A stretch of 64,000 nucleotides of DNA from Chelativorans sp. J32 (lineage in GTDB: Bacteria > Pseudomonadota > Alphaproteobacteria > Rhizobiales > Rhizobiaceae), in NCBI RefSeq assembly GCF_000518985.1, contig NZ_JAEQ01000007.1, positions 1 through 64,000 on the forward strand. The letters run 5' to 3'. Made by a program: the position numbers and the translations under genes. Shown one piece after another: positions 27,498 to 36,351 of the stretch. The notes below the pieces were generated by a model. It worked only from the letters and a program-made list of their open reading frames with translations. It ran no database searches and was not told the DNA's origin. Positions within the stretch are counted from its first letter, which is position 1, and the number at the start of each line of letters is the position of its first letter.

Positions 27498-28706
27498 TTA
27501 ACTCGTCGCCATCCGGCCCGGATTGAGGATGTTTCTCGGATCGAACTGCTTCTTCAGCCGCTGTGTAAGCGCTGCCAGCGCCTGTGGTTGAGGCTGGAAT
27601 GTCGGGACGGCGGATCTCACCGAGGGTGCAGCTCGCACCAGCGTGGCGTGGCCACCGCCGAAATGGGCGATGAGGCCGCGGAGGATCTCGGCTTCAGGAT
27701 CGGCTTCCATTCGCAACCAGATAAGGCCGCCTTGCCAGTCATAGAAGGCGTTGGCACCTGCAGCCCTGCGGAATGCATCGACGAGCTTGTGCCCCACCGT
27801 CGGCGCGACGGAAACGCGCCACACGGGAGCCGATGTGCCGTCCGCAAAGGGCTTGCAGTCGCGGATTTCTTGCCAAAGCGTGCGGGACAGGGGAGGCTCG
27901 ATGATCTCCACAGTCCCATAGGGCCTCATCAACCCCGCCAGAAGGTCGATCCGATAGTCGACCGAAGGGCCAACGCCCTCCACGCGCAGAAGGGTCCTTG
28001 CCTCACTGGAAAACGCTCCATCGAGAAAGCGCCCGCCGACGCTCACCGGTAAATGGGCAGCGCCCGACAGCTCTGCGCTGCTGCCCATGGCATCCGCCAT
28101 GGCTGCAGCAGCCTCTCCATCGTCCAGACCGACGATCGCAAGGGTCTTCTCGGTTTCCGCCGCGGGAAGCACTTTGAAGGTGACGTCCGTCACCACCGCG
28201 AGCGTGCCCCAGGAGCCGGCAAGCCCCTTGGAGAGATCGTATCCCGTGACGTTCTTGACCACCCGGCCGCCGGACTTGAACGCCTCGCCCCGACCGGAGA
28301 CGGCATGCACGCCCAGCACATGATCGCGGGCAGCGCCGGCCTTGATCCGCCGCGGACCGGAAAGATTGGCCCCGAGCGCTCCGCCCACGGTTCCGCGCCC
28401 AACAGTGCCGCCGAGCAGCGGGCCATAATCCATAGGTTCGAAGGCAAACTGCTGGCTGTTGTCCGCCAGCAGCTGTTCGATCTCGGCAAGCGGCGTGCCG
28501 GCCTTGGCGGAAAGCACCAGCTCCTCCGGCTCGTAGAGCGTAACGCCCGTGAGCCCGGACAGATCGAGCGTGTGCTCCGTCTGCGCCGGCCTGCCGATGC
28601 CGCGCTTTGAGCCATGCCCCACCACTTCCAGCGGCATTTCTTCGCCCACTGCCCAGCGGACGATGTTCAGCACCTCGGCTGCGGTTTCGGGGGTAAAGGT
28701 CGTCAC
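27498..28706 (-). CDS. glcE: Glycolate oxidase FAD-binding subunit
   Basis: The 402-residue subunit belongs to the VAO/PCMH flavoprotein fold. The FAD-binding region (residues about 25-170) holds LEVVGHGSKRGIGRP, LSAKAGTPLAEIEQLL and GRVVKNVTGYDLSKGLAGSWGTL. The last is a conserved GlcE segment that contacts the cofactor. With GlcD and GlcF it oxidises glycolate to glyoxylate. It starts two bases after the glcD stop, so translation is coupled. Confidence 0.95.
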   Translation of the reverse strand: MTTFTPETAAEVLNIVRWAVGEEMPLEVVGHGSKRGIGRPAQTEHTLDLSGLTGVTLYEPEELVLSAKAGTPLAEIEQLLADNSQQFAFEPMDYGPLLGGTVGRGTVGGALGANLSGPRRIKAGAARDHVLGVHAVSGRGEAFKSGGRVVKNVTGYDLSKGLAGSWGTLAVVTDVTFKVLPAAETEKTLAIVGLDDGEAAAAMADAMGSSAELSGAAHLPVSVGGRFLDGAFSSEARTLLRVEGVGPSVDYRIDLLAGLMRPYGTVEIIEPPLSRTLWQEIRDCKPFADGTSAPVWRVSVAPTVGHKLVDAFRRAAGANAFYDWQGGLIWLRMEADPEAEILRGLIAHFGGGHATLVRAAPSVRSAVPTFQPQPQALAALTQRLKKQFDPRNILNPGRMATS

Positions 28707-28708
28707 CC

Positions 28709-30205
28709 TCAGAACCTCGGTATGTCCGGAAAAGGCATCTGCCCGCGATGGATATGCATGCGGCCTAGTTCGGCGCAGCGGTGAAGCTGCGGGAACACCT
28801 TGCCGGGGTTGAGCAGATGATTGGGGTCAAAGGCACATTTGACCCTGATCTGCTGGTTCAGATCCTCCTCCGAGAACATCTCGGGCATCAGGTCGCGTTT
28901 TTCCACGCCCACGCCATGCTCGCCGGTAAGCACGCCCCCCACGTTCACGCAAAGGCGAAGGATGTCGGCTCCGAAAGCCTCGGCCCTTTCCAGTTCACCG
29001 GGCTTGTTCGCGTCGTAGAGGATCAGCGGGTGAAGATTGCCGTCGCCGGCGTGGAAGACATTTGCGACTCCCAGCCCGTACTTCTCTGACAGCTCGCGCA
29101 TGCCGGAGAGGACGCGCGGCAGCTCTTTGCGCGGGATGGTCCCATCCATGCAATAATAATCGGGCGAGATGCGGCCGACGGCCGGGAAGGCTGCCTTGCG
29201 CCCCGCCCAGAAGGAAAGCCGCTCTTCATCCGAGTTGGAGATGCGGTTCGTCGTGCACCCGTTCTTATGCGCGATAGCCTCCACGCGTTCGATCAGGTGG
29301 TGCACCTCGGCCTGCGGCCCGTCGAGTTCCACGATGAGCAGAGCTTCCACGTCGAGCGGGTACCCCGCATGCACGAAAGCTTCGGCCGCGTGGATCGCCG
29401 GACGGTCCATCATCTCCATGCCGCCCGGAATGATGCCGGCGCCGATGATGTCGGCGACGCATTGGCCGGCCTGCTCGCTGGACGGGAAGCCGATCAGAAG
29501 CGCCCGCGCCGTTTCCGGCTTTTTGAGAATGCGAACGGTCACCTCCGTGACCACGCCCAGCAGACCTTCCGATCCCGTCATCAGGCCCAGGAGGTCATAG
29601 CCTTCCGAATCCAGATGCTTGCCGCCCAGCCGGATCACCTCGCCATTCATCAGCACCATCTGGATGCCGAGAATATTGTTGGCGGTCAGTCCATATTTGA
29701 GGCAGTGCACCCCGCCCGAATTCTCCGCCACATTGCCGCCGATGGAGCAGGCGATCTGGGAGGAGGGGTCGGGGGCATAGTAGAACCCCTCATGCTCGAC
29801 CGCCTGGGTGATGCCGAGATTGGTGACGCCGGGCTGCGCGACTACGGCCCTGTTTGCGAGATCGATCTCGAGAATGCGGTTGAAGCGGCTCATGACGAGC
29901 AGAACGGCATCCTCCAGCGGCAGCGCGCCGCCCGAAAGCGAAGTCCCTGAGCCGCGCGGAACGACACGGATGTTGCGTTCGTGGCAATATTTCAGGACCC
30001 GTGAGACCTGCGCCACGGTTTCCGGCAACACCACGACGAGCGGAAGCTGGCGATAAGCCGTAAGCCCGTCGCTTTCGAAAGCACGCATCCCGCTCTCGGC
30101 TTCGACGATGCCTTCGCCGGGTACGATGATACGCATGTCCGCGATGATTTCCTCGCGCTTTGCGAGCGTCGCGGCGTCGGGCTTTGGCAGGAGGAGACCG
30201 GACAT
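28709..30205 (-). CDS. glcD: Glycolate oxidase catalytic subunit, FAD-linked
   Basis: The 498-residue FAD enzyme carries the PCMH-type FAD domain (VVPRGSGTSLSGGALP near 80; SQIACSIGGNVAENSGGVHCLKYG near 145) and the FAD-oxidase C-terminal domain ending with GGVLTGEHGVGVEKR, which holds the conserved active-site His. It oxidises glycolate, and sometimes D-lactate, to the oxo-acid. It leads the operon glcD-glcE-DUF4870-glcF. A putative operator lies 14-36 bases upstream of the start. Confidence 0.95.
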   Translation of the reverse strand: MSGLLLPKPDAATLAKREEIIADMRIIVPGEGIVEAESGMRAFESDGLTAYRQLPLVVVLPETVAQVSRVLKYCHERNIRVVPRGSGTSLSGGALPLEDAVLLVMSRFNRILEIDLANRAVVAQPGVTNLGITQAVEHEGFYYAPDPSSQIACSIGGNVAENSGGVHCLKYGLTANNILGIQMVLMNGEVIRLGGKHLDSEGYDLLGLMTGSEGLLGVVTEVTVRILKKPETARALLIGFPSSEQAGQCVADIIGAGIIPGGMEMMDRPAIHAAEAFVHAGYPLDVEALLIVELDGPQAEVHHLIERVEAIAHKNGCTTNRISNSDEERLSFWAGRKAAFPAVGRISPDYYCMDGTIPRKELPRVLSGMRELSEKYGLGVANVFHAGDGNLHPLILYDANKPGELERAEAFGADILRLCVNVGGVLTGEHGVGVEKRDLMPEMFSEEDLNQQIRVKCAFDPNHLLNPGKVFPQLHRCAELGRMHIHRGQMPFPDIPRF

Positions 30206-30218
30206 GGAACCTTTCTCA

Positions 30219-30241
30219 ACTGGTCCAATCTATTTACCAGT
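30219..30241. promoter_or_regulatory. Inverted repeat in the glcD leader, possible GntR/FadR-type operator
   Basis: ACTGGT and ACCAGT are perfect 6-bp arms with 11 bases between them, 14-36 bases upstream of the glcD start codon. The TGGT/ACCA half-sites resemble those bound by FadR/LldR-type GntR regulators. A related sequence lies upstream of the GntR gene at 31775-31799. Confidence 0.4.
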
Positions 30242-30328
30242 AGGGGTCCCGTCCTGTAAATGGCCGTCCGCCCGCGGCAAATCCGCCGAAGACGGATCGA
30301 TGGGAGACGTGGGACAGAAGGCAGTCCG

Positions 30329-31681
30329 CTATCCGCCACGCCCGCTGTGATGAGCGTGCTTTCGCCTGATCCTGCGCACGAGAAGCCACATCAAGAGCAC
30401 CGCAACCGGAACCGCTGCCGCCGTGATCGTCTCCGGGGGTATGCCTGGAAAGAGGTGCACGCCCTTTACCAGATAGGCGATCAGGCCCACCACGTAATAG
30501 GAGATTGCAGCGACGGAAAGGCCCTCCACGGTCTGTTGCAGGCGCAACTGCAGCTCCGCGCGGCGGTTCATCGAGGCGAGCAGGTCGCGGTTCTGCCGTT
30601 CCATCTCCACGTCGACCCAGCTTCGCAGCAGGTCTGCGGCGCGTGACAGCTTGCGGGAGAGACTGGCCTGCCGCTCTTCCACCGACCGGCAGGTGCGCAT
30701 GGCGGGTGCCATCCGGCGCTGCAGGAACGTGGCCCAGGTCTCGTAACCGGGGACGGGGCTTTCATTCAGCATTTCCAGCCGTTCCTGCACGATCCCGTCA
30801 TAGGCGCGGCTCGCACCGAAGCGGTAAAGGCTCGCCGCCGCTTCCGCTTCCAGTTCTGCGGCAAGCTCCGTCAGTTCGGAGAGCAGCGCCTGGCTGTCGT
30901 GCCGCTCGCGTCGCCGCATCTTGTCGGTGAGAATAGCGAGCCGGTCTTCCATTCGCCGGAGCCGCGGCGAGAGCGACTGGGCGAGGGGAAGGCCTAGCAT
31001 GGCCAGCGTCCGGTACGTCTCGATGTCGATGAGCCGCTGCGTGAGCGCGCCGATACGCGCCGGTGACAGATCCCGTTCCAGAATCAGGATGCGCGTGAGC
31101 CCGTCTCCATCCTGCCGGAAGTCGGTGGCCACCGCAGCGCGACCACCTTCGACGATGGAGTAACCCAGGCTGGTCGGGTCGAATGTGCCGATCAGCTTCT
31201 CTGTCGCCGGCGACCATTTGCGTATTTCGACCCGGGTGCCGGAAATGACGGTGCCGGGTGGGTTGAAACCGTTTCCAAACGGGGATTCCTGCAACGGCTT
31301 GCCGCTGCGCGGCGAAATCGGGCAATCCCACTGATAGCTGGAGAACTCGGTGTGCCTCTCCCATCGCAGGGTGCCTTGGCCCCATCGCATCGCATGGTGC
31401 CGCGCAACGGCGTCCGGGGGCACCACACCAAGCCGCCGTGACAGCTCTGCGATGACCGCCTGGTCTACCGCCGATCCTCCTTCCGTCATGAAGGAGAGCT
31501 GTAAGATGAGGCACGGCGCCTCCAGCAGCGGATGCGGCCGTGCATGAACTTCGCCCAGCGCGCTGGCGCGGCCCCCATGTGCCGGAAAACCGAGCACGCT
31601 ACCCGTCACCAGCCTTTCAAGCGGTGGGGCAAGCTCGTCATCGGTTGTTATCTTCAGCTCTTCTGCGCGGCCGTCGCTCAT
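30329..31681 (-). CDS. DUF3422-family protein with C-terminal membrane helices
   Basis: The 450-residue protein contains the conserved DUF3422 opening (LGEVHARPHPLLEAPCLILQLSF, about residues 38-60) and WERHTEFSSYQWDC. These precede a long helical middle with arginine-rich coiled-coil stretches (RRMEDRLAILTDKMRRRERH) and two hydrophobic helices near the C-terminus (about 390-440). The layout suggests a soluble domain tethered to the inner membrane. The molecular function of this family is unknown to me. The start at 31681 (MSDGRAEELK) gives the usual family length. It is divergent from the GntR/lut genes. Confidence 0.85.
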   Translation of the reverse strand: MSDGRAEELKITTDDELAPPLERLVTGSVLGFPAHGGRASALGEVHARPHPLLEAPCLILQLSFMTEGGSAVDQAVIAELSRRLGVVPPDAVARHHAMRWGQGTLRWERHTEFSSYQWDCPISPRSGKPLQESPFGNGFNPPGTVISGTRVEIRKWSPATEKLIGTFDPTSLGYSIVEGGRAAVATDFRQDGDGLTRILILERDLSPARIGALTQRLIDIETYRTLAMLGLPLAQSLSPRLRRMEDRLAILTDKMRRRERHDSQALLSELTELAAELEAEAAASLYRFGASRAYDGIVQERLEMLNESPVPGYETWATFLQRRMAPAMRTCRSVEERQASLSRKLSRAADLLRSWVDVEMERQNRDLLASMNRRAELQLRLQQTVEGLSVAAISYYVVGLIAYLVKGVHLFPGIPPETITAAAVPVAVLLMWLLVRRIRRKHAHHSGRGG

Positions 31682-31774
31682 GACAATTGCTGTCGTACCC
31701 AATGTTCGAGCAGGGAGTATGCTCTCCTCGCGTGGGAGAGCGCAATGCGCTGATCTGAAGCACACGTGTATTTG

Positions 31775-31799
31775 AATTGGATAAAGAAGTTGACCAGTT
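31775..31799. promoter_or_regulatory. Candidate operator upstream of the lut regulator, similar to the glcD leader repeat
   Basis: Read on the minus strand, this stretch begins AACTGGTC and continues with a T-rich spacer to TTTATCCAAT. The glcD leader reads AACTGGTC, T-rich spacer, TTTACCAGT in the same layout. The 8-base left half is identical. It lies 59 bases upstream of the preferred GTG start of the regulator. The right half is imperfect, so this is tentative. Confidence 0.3.
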
Positions 31800-31857
31800 C
31801 CGCGAACGCGCGTTACGCTACGCGTCTGCCGAGGGCGCTGTTGAACGGCAGGGGCCT

Positions 31858-32703
31858 GTGACGACCGTTTTTTCCAGGGTTGAGCATACGCGCACCGCCG
31901 ATACGGTCGTGCATCAGATCGAGGCTTTGATCCTCGAGGGAATCCTGCGCGACGGCGACCGCCTGCCGGGAGAGCGCGAGCTTGCAACCCAGATGGATGT
32001 CTCGCGGCCGATTCTGCGCGATGCTCTGAAGGCGCTGGAGGCGAGGGGGCTTCTGGTGACCCGCCCCGGCGGCGGAACGCAGGTCGCCAATGTCGTGGGC
32101 GAGGTCTTCGCAAAGCCCATGCGGGAGCTGATCGCAAACCATCCCAAGGCCACCTCCGACTATCTGGAATATAGACGCGAGATCGAGGCAGTGGCGGCGG
32201 AAATGGCGGCCCGGCGCGCGACCGAAGCCGACAAGGCGCTGCTGTCCGAAATCGTCAGTCGCATGGATGAGGCGCATACCTTCGCGGATCCCGAGAAGGA
32301 AGCGGAGATCGACGTCGAGTTTCACAATGCCGTTGGTGAGTGCGTGCACAATTTTGTGCTGCTCCACACTCTCCGCTCCTGTTATCGCCTGCTGGCGGAA
32401 GGGGTATTCTACAACCGCGCCCGCATCTATCACCTGCCCGGCGCGCGGGAGGAACTGCTCGCGCAGCACAGGGCGATCTTCGTCGCCATCCGCGATGGGA
32501 ACCCCGTGGCTGCCAGGGAAGCCGCGACGGCGCATATTTCCTATGTCCAAACGGCGAGTGCCGAGGCCGAGCGCACCTATGAAAGGGAGCGCGTGGCCAG
32601 CTTGCGGCTGCTTCATCGCTCGGATGCACCCGCTGCCATGCAGGCGAAATCCAAAGCTTCCCGCACGGGACGGTCTTCGCGGCCGGCCCACGAAACAGGA
32701 TGA
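31858..32703 (+). CDS. GntR-family (FadR subfamily) transcriptional regulator, probable lactate/2-hydroxyacid sensor
   Basis: The 281-residue regulator has an N-terminal winged helix (about 10-75; DTVVHQIEALILEGIL, LPGERELATQMDVSRPILRDALKALEARGLL) and a C-terminal FCD ligand-binding domain with the metal-site residues EAEIDVEFHNAV and AQHRAIFVAI. FadR-subfamily members such as LldR respond to lactate. The frame is open upstream to a TTG at 31777 (27 extra residues). The GTG at 31858, with AGGGGCC before it and the family-like N-terminus TTVFSRVEHTRTAD, is preferred. It precedes lutABC by four bases and so is likely the operon's own regulator. The C-terminal 30 residues are Lys/Arg/Ser-rich and outside the fold. 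Confidence 0.88.
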   Translation: MTTVFSRVEHTRTADTVVHQIEALILEGILRDGDRLPGERELATQMDVSRPILRDALKALEARGLLVTRPGGGTQVANVVGEVFAKPMRELIANHPKATSDYLEYRREIEAVAAEMAARRATEADKALLSEIVSRMDEAHTFADPEKEAEIDVEFHNAVGECVHNFVLLHTLRSCYRLLAEGVFYNRARIYHLPGAREELLAQHRAIFVAIRDGNPVAAREAATAHISYVQTASAEAERTYERERVASLRLLHRSDAPAAMQAKSKASRTGRSSRPAHETG

Positions 32704-32707
32704 TCCA

Positions 32708-33487
32708 TTGAAAAGTGAACGCGTTGAAGAGTCCCGCCGCGTAGGCCTGTTTGTAACGTGTCTGGTCGACCTCTTCAGGCCGACGGTCGGCTTTGCGTCC
32801 GTCAAGCTCCTGGAGAATGCGGGCTGCCAGGTAGACGTGCCGATGGCGCAGACCTGCTGTGGGCAACCCGCCTACAATTCCGGCGATCGTGCCGACGCGA
32901 TCGCCATCGCGAGGAACACAATCGAGGCTTTCGAAGACTACGATTATGTCGTGACCCCTTCCGGTTCCTGTGCGGGCATGCTGAAAAAGCATTATCCGAG
33001 CCTCTTCAAGGGCGATCCCCGATGGGAAGCTCGTGCCGAGGCCTTTGCCGCGAAGGTTCATGAGCTCGTGAGCTTTTTGGTCGATGTGCTGGGCGTGAGA
33101 AGCGTCGGAGCAGCCCATGCGGGCACGGTCACCTATCACGATTCCTGCTCTGGGTTGCGCGAGCTCGGCATCCGCGAGCAACCGCGCAACCTGCTCGCCT
33201 CGGTATCGGGACTCGAGCTCAAGGAAATGCGCGATTCGGATGTCTGCTGCGGTTTCGGGGGCACCTTCTGCGTCAAATATCCGGAGATCTCGAACAGGAT
33301 CGTCGAAGAAAAGACGGCCAATATCCGGGCCGCTGGTGCGGAGACGCTGCTTGCCGGCGATCTCGGCTGCCTAATGAACATGGCGGGTAAGCTGGAACGT
33401 CAGGGCATCGACGTAAAGGTGCGCCACGTGGCCGAAGTGCTTGCCGGAATGGATGATGGCCCTGCCATCGGGAGGGGGAAGGGCTGA
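32708..33487 (+). CDS. lutA: L-lactate utilisation protein LutA (LldE), CCG-domain Fe-S oxidoreductase subunit
   Basis: The 259-residue protein carries two CCG-type cysteine motifs (AQTCCGQPAYNSGD and SDVCCGFGGTFCVKYPEIS) with VTPSGSCAGM and YHDSCSGLRELGI, the LutA/LldE pattern. With LutB and LutC it oxidises L-lactate to pyruvate. The preferred start is TTG 32708 (KSERVEESRRVGLFVTCLVDL), four bases after the regulator stop and behind AGGATGA. No ATG or GTG is available before the conserved GLFVTCLVDLFRP. Its stop overlaps the lutB start by one base (TGATG). Confidence 0.92.
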   Translation: MKSERVEESRRVGLFVTCLVDLFRPTVGFASVKLLENAGCQVDVPMAQTCCGQPAYNSGDRADAIAIARNTIEAFEDYDYVVTPSGSCAGMLKKHYPSLFKGDPRWEARAEAFAAKVHELVSFLVDVLGVRSVGAAHAGTVTYHDSCSGLRELGIREQPRNLLASVSGLELKEMRDSDVCCGFGGTFCVKYPEISNRIVEEKTANIRAAGAETLLAGDLGCLMNMAGKLERQGIDVKVRHVAEVLAGMDDGPAIGRGKG

Positions 33488-34923
33488 TGCAGATCACGTC
33501 ACCTGCATTCAAGGAAAACGCGCGCCGCGCGCTCTCGGACGCGCAGCTGCAAAAGGCGCTCGGTCATGTGCGCTCGGGCTTCATAGACAAGCGCCAATAT
33601 GCGGTGGAAGCTTTGCCGGAGTTCGATGCTCTGCGCGATTCCGCACGTGCCATCAAGGACCATACCCTCGCGCATCTCGACCTCTATCTGGAAGCCTACG
33701 AGGAGAAGGTGAAGAAGGCCGGGGGCTATGTTCATTGGGCCGAAACGGCCGCGGACGCCCGCAACGTTATCCTTGAGATCTGCCGCGCCGCGGGTGCCCG
33801 TACGGTGACCAAGGGCAAGTCCATGATCACCGAGGAGATCGGGCTGAACGAGTTCCTCGAGAAGGAAGGCGTGCGCCCCGTCGAAACGGATCTCGGCGAA
33901 TATATCATCCAGCTTCGCGGCGAGCATCCGAGCCACATCATCGCCCCGGCTGTGCACCTTACCAGGGATCAGGTGGAGGCGGACTTCCGCCGCGCTCATG
34001 ATCACCTCCCGGTGGCGCGCGATCTTTCCGAGCCCGAATCGCTTTTGGGCGAGGCCCGGCGTGTACTCCGCTATCAATATTTCCAGGCAGATGTCGGCAT
34101 CACCGGCGCCAATTTCCTGGTTGCGGAGACTGGTAGCTCCATCATCGTGACCAATGAAGGCAATGGCGACCTGACCCAAATCCTGCCCCGCGTTCATGTG
34201 GTGGTGGCTTCGATCGAGAAGATCGTGCCGACCTTGGAAGATGTGAGCCAAATCCTCCGGCTGCTCGCCCGCTCGGCCACCGGACAGGACATGAGTGTCT
34301 ACACCACCCTATCCACTGGTCCGCGCCGCCCGGGTGATCCCGACGGTCCGGATGAGTACCATGTCGTTCTGGTCGATAATGGCCGCTCTTCCATGCTCGG
34401 TACGGAATTTCAGGACATGCTGCGCTGCATCCGGTGTGGTGCCTGCATGAACCATTGCCCGGTCTACCACGCTGTCGGTGGGCACGCCTATGGCTGGGTC
34501 TATCCGGGGCCCATGGGCGCTGTCCTCACCCCATCCCTGGTGGGCGTGGACAAGGCAGGGCATTTGCCGAACGCTTCCACCTTCTGCGGGCGGTGCGAAG
34601 CGGTGTGCCCGATGCGCATCCCGCTGCCGAAGATGATGCGCCATTGGCGTGAGCGCGAATTTTCGCGCGGTCTCAACCCCGCCACCCAGCGCTATGGCCT
34701 GCGTGCCTGGGCCATGTTCGCCAGGCGCCCAAAACTTTACCGGCTGGCATCGTCCTTCGGCATCCCTCTTCTCTCTTTTTTCAAAGGCAGGAAAGGGAGC
34801 TTCCGCTATCTGCCGCTTGCCGGCGGATGGACCAGGCACCGCGAAATGCCGGCGCCGGAAGGCCGAACCTTCATGCAGCAATGGCGCGATCGCGATGCGC
34901 AGAAGCAGGAGGCGCGGGCATGA
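33487..34923 (+). CDS. lutB: L-lactate utilisation protein LutB (LldF), Fe-S subunit
   Basis: The 478-residue protein has the LUD domain in its N-terminal 300 residues (GKSMITEEIGLNEFLEKEG; GANFLVAETGSSIIVTNEGNGDL) and a C-terminal ferredoxin-like part with CIRCGACMNHCPVY and CGRCEAVCPMRIPLPKM for two 4Fe-4S clusters. It is the central electron-transfer subunit of the LutABC L-lactate oxidase. It overlaps lutA by one base and lutC by four bases (ATGA), which shows tight translational coupling. Confidence 0.95.
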   Translation: MQITSPAFKENARRALSDAQLQKALGHVRSGFIDKRQYAVEALPEFDALRDSARAIKDHTLAHLDLYLEAYEEKVKKAGGYVHWAETAADARNVILEICRAAGARTVTKGKSMITEEIGLNEFLEKEGVRPVETDLGEYIIQLRGEHPSHIIAPAVHLTRDQVEADFRRAHDHLPVARDLSEPESLLGEARRVLRYQYFQADVGITGANFLVAETGSSIIVTNEGNGDLTQILPRVHVVVASIEKIVPTLEDVSQILRLLARSATGQDMSVYTTLSTGPRRPGDPDGPDEYHVVLVDNGRSSMLGTEFQDMLRCIRCGACMNHCPVYHAVGGHAYGWVYPGPMGAVLTPSLVGVDKAGHLPNASTFCGRCEAVCPMRIPLPKMMRHWREREFSRGLNPATQRYGLRAWAMFARRPKLYRLASSFGIPLLSFFKGRKGSFRYLPLAGGWTRHREMPAPEGRTFMQQWRDRDAQKQEARA

Positions 34924-35597
34924 GCGGCAGGGAAGCCATTCTGAACAAGGTCCGGGCGGCTATCGGTACCGCTCCTGAAGACGCGGCGCGAGCAAAGATC
35001 GTGAAAAAACGCCTGGCCAATCCGCCGGTAGGCGTGATCCCTGCGCGCGGCCAGTTGCCGGAAGAGGAGCGTGTGGCGCTGTTTTGCCTAATGGCCGCAA
35101 AGGTTTCGGCCACCGTGGAGCGCGTCAGGAAACCCGGTGACGTGCCCAAGACCGTTGCCGCCTATCTGCGCTCCCGGAACCTGCCTGCCTCCGTTCGGAT
35201 GGGGGCGGATGAACGGCTGGAAACGATGCCTTGGAAGGCGTTGAAGTCGCTGGAAGTAAAGCACGGGCCCGCTACGGCTGACGACGAAGTCGGCGTCAGC
35301 CATGCAATTGCCGGCGTGGCGGAGACAGGCACGGTGGTACTCCATTCGGGTGGAGCCAATCCGACGACTGTGAATTTCCTTCCCGAGCACCATATCGTGG
35401 TGGTTGATGCAAAGGAGATCGCCGGAGATCTGGAATCGGTGTTCGCCAGGCTCCGACAGACATTCGGGAAGGGCAAGATGCCGCGCACCGTGAACCTGAT
35501 CACAGGACCGTCCCGTTCGGGCGACATCGAGCAGAAATTGCTGCTCGGTGCTCACGGGCCGCGCGCGCTGCACCTCATTGTGGTCGATGGCGGCTGA
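34920..35597 (+). CDS. lutC: L-lactate utilisation protein LutC (LldG)
   Basis: The 225-residue LUD-domain subunit starts at ATG 34920 (MSGREAILNKVRAAIG), overlapping the lutB stop by four bases. The LUD signature GVAETGTVVL and the closing PSRSGDIEQKLLLGAHGPRALHLIVVD are present. Its 3' end overlaps the start of the metallophosphatase gene by 11 bases in another frame, so the operon continues. Confidence 0.93.
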   Translation: MSGREAILNKVRAAIGTAPEDAARAKIVKKRLANPPVGVIPARGQLPEEERVALFCLMAAKVSATVERVRKPGDVPKTVAAYLRSRNLPASVRMGADERLETMPWKALKSLEVKHGPATADDEVGVSHAIAGVAETGTVVLHSGGANPTTVNFLPEHHIVVVDAKEIAGDLESVFARLRQTFGKGKMPRTVNLITGPSRSGDIEQKLLLGAHGPRALHLIVVDGG

Positions 35598-36351
35598 AGG
35601 AATTCATTTCGACGACGCAGAAACGCCTTCTGGCCTGCGCATTTATGCGGTGGGCGACATCCATGGCCGTCATGATCTCATGACGGAGATGCATCGCCGC
35701 ATCATGGCCGAGATCATCGAGGAGAAACCGGCGGACTGGCGCATCATCTATCTGGGCGATTACGTGGATCGCGGCCCCGCCTCTTGCCAAGTGCTGGAGT
35801 TCCTGTCCCGATCCATGAAGGCCGATCCCCGTGTGATGGCGCTTGCCGGAAACCACGACCTCGGCTTCCTCGCCTTTTTGGCGCAGCCACGCGCTCAGGG
35901 GCTTTTCGCCAACAATGGCGGAGATGCAACGGCCCGATCCTACGGCGTGGATCTGGATTTCACATCACGGGAGAACCTGCTCCGCGGACATGCGGCGCTT
36001 ATGGAGGCGATCCCACAGGAACATCTCGATTTCCTGCAGGGCTTAAAACTGTCGGCAAGTTTCGGCGATTTGTTCTTCTGCCATGCCGGCATCCGGCCCG
36101 GTGTCCCGCTCAATGCACAGGACCCGGAAGACCTGATCTGGATCCGCGAGCGCTTCCGCCATGACCTTACGCTGCATCCCAAACTCGTGGTGCATGGCCA
36201 CACGCCTATGCCGGAACCCGAAATCAGGCCTAACCGGGTCAATCTGGATACCGGCGCCTGGTATTCAGGCCGACTGACGGCGATGATGTTTGAGGGGAGG
36301 CGGAAGCGGCTGCTGGAGGTGTTGGGGGAGGCTAACGGGCAAAGTCGCTGA
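35587..36351 (+). CDS. Calcineurin-type serine/threonine metallophosphatase
   Basis: The 254-residue phosphatase shows the PPP-family metal motifs in order: GDIHGRHDL, GDYVDRGPAS and GNHD, then the later His in HAGIRPGVPL and VVHGHTPMPEP. The enzyme should be cytoplasmic and use two metal ions. It starts at ATG 35587 inside the last codons of lutC and so is translated with the lactate operon. An earlier in-frame ATG at 35548 lies deeper in lutC and adds residues that do not fit the family. Substrate candidates are phosphoproteins or dinucleoside polyphosphates (ApaH-like); the link to lactate use is unexplained. Confidence 0.88.
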   Translation: MAAEGIHFDDAETPSGLRIYAVGDIHGRHDLMTEMHRRIMAEIIEEKPADWRIIYLGDYVDRGPASCQVLEFLSRSMKADPRVMALAGNHDLGFLAFLAQPRAQGLFANNGGDATARSYGVDLDFTSRENLLRGHAALMEAIPQEHLDFLQGLKLSASFGDLFFCHAGIRPGVPLNAQDPEDLIWIRERFRHDLTLHPKLVVHGHTPMPEPEIRPNRVNLDTGAWYSGRLTAMMFEGRRKRLLEVLGEANGQSR

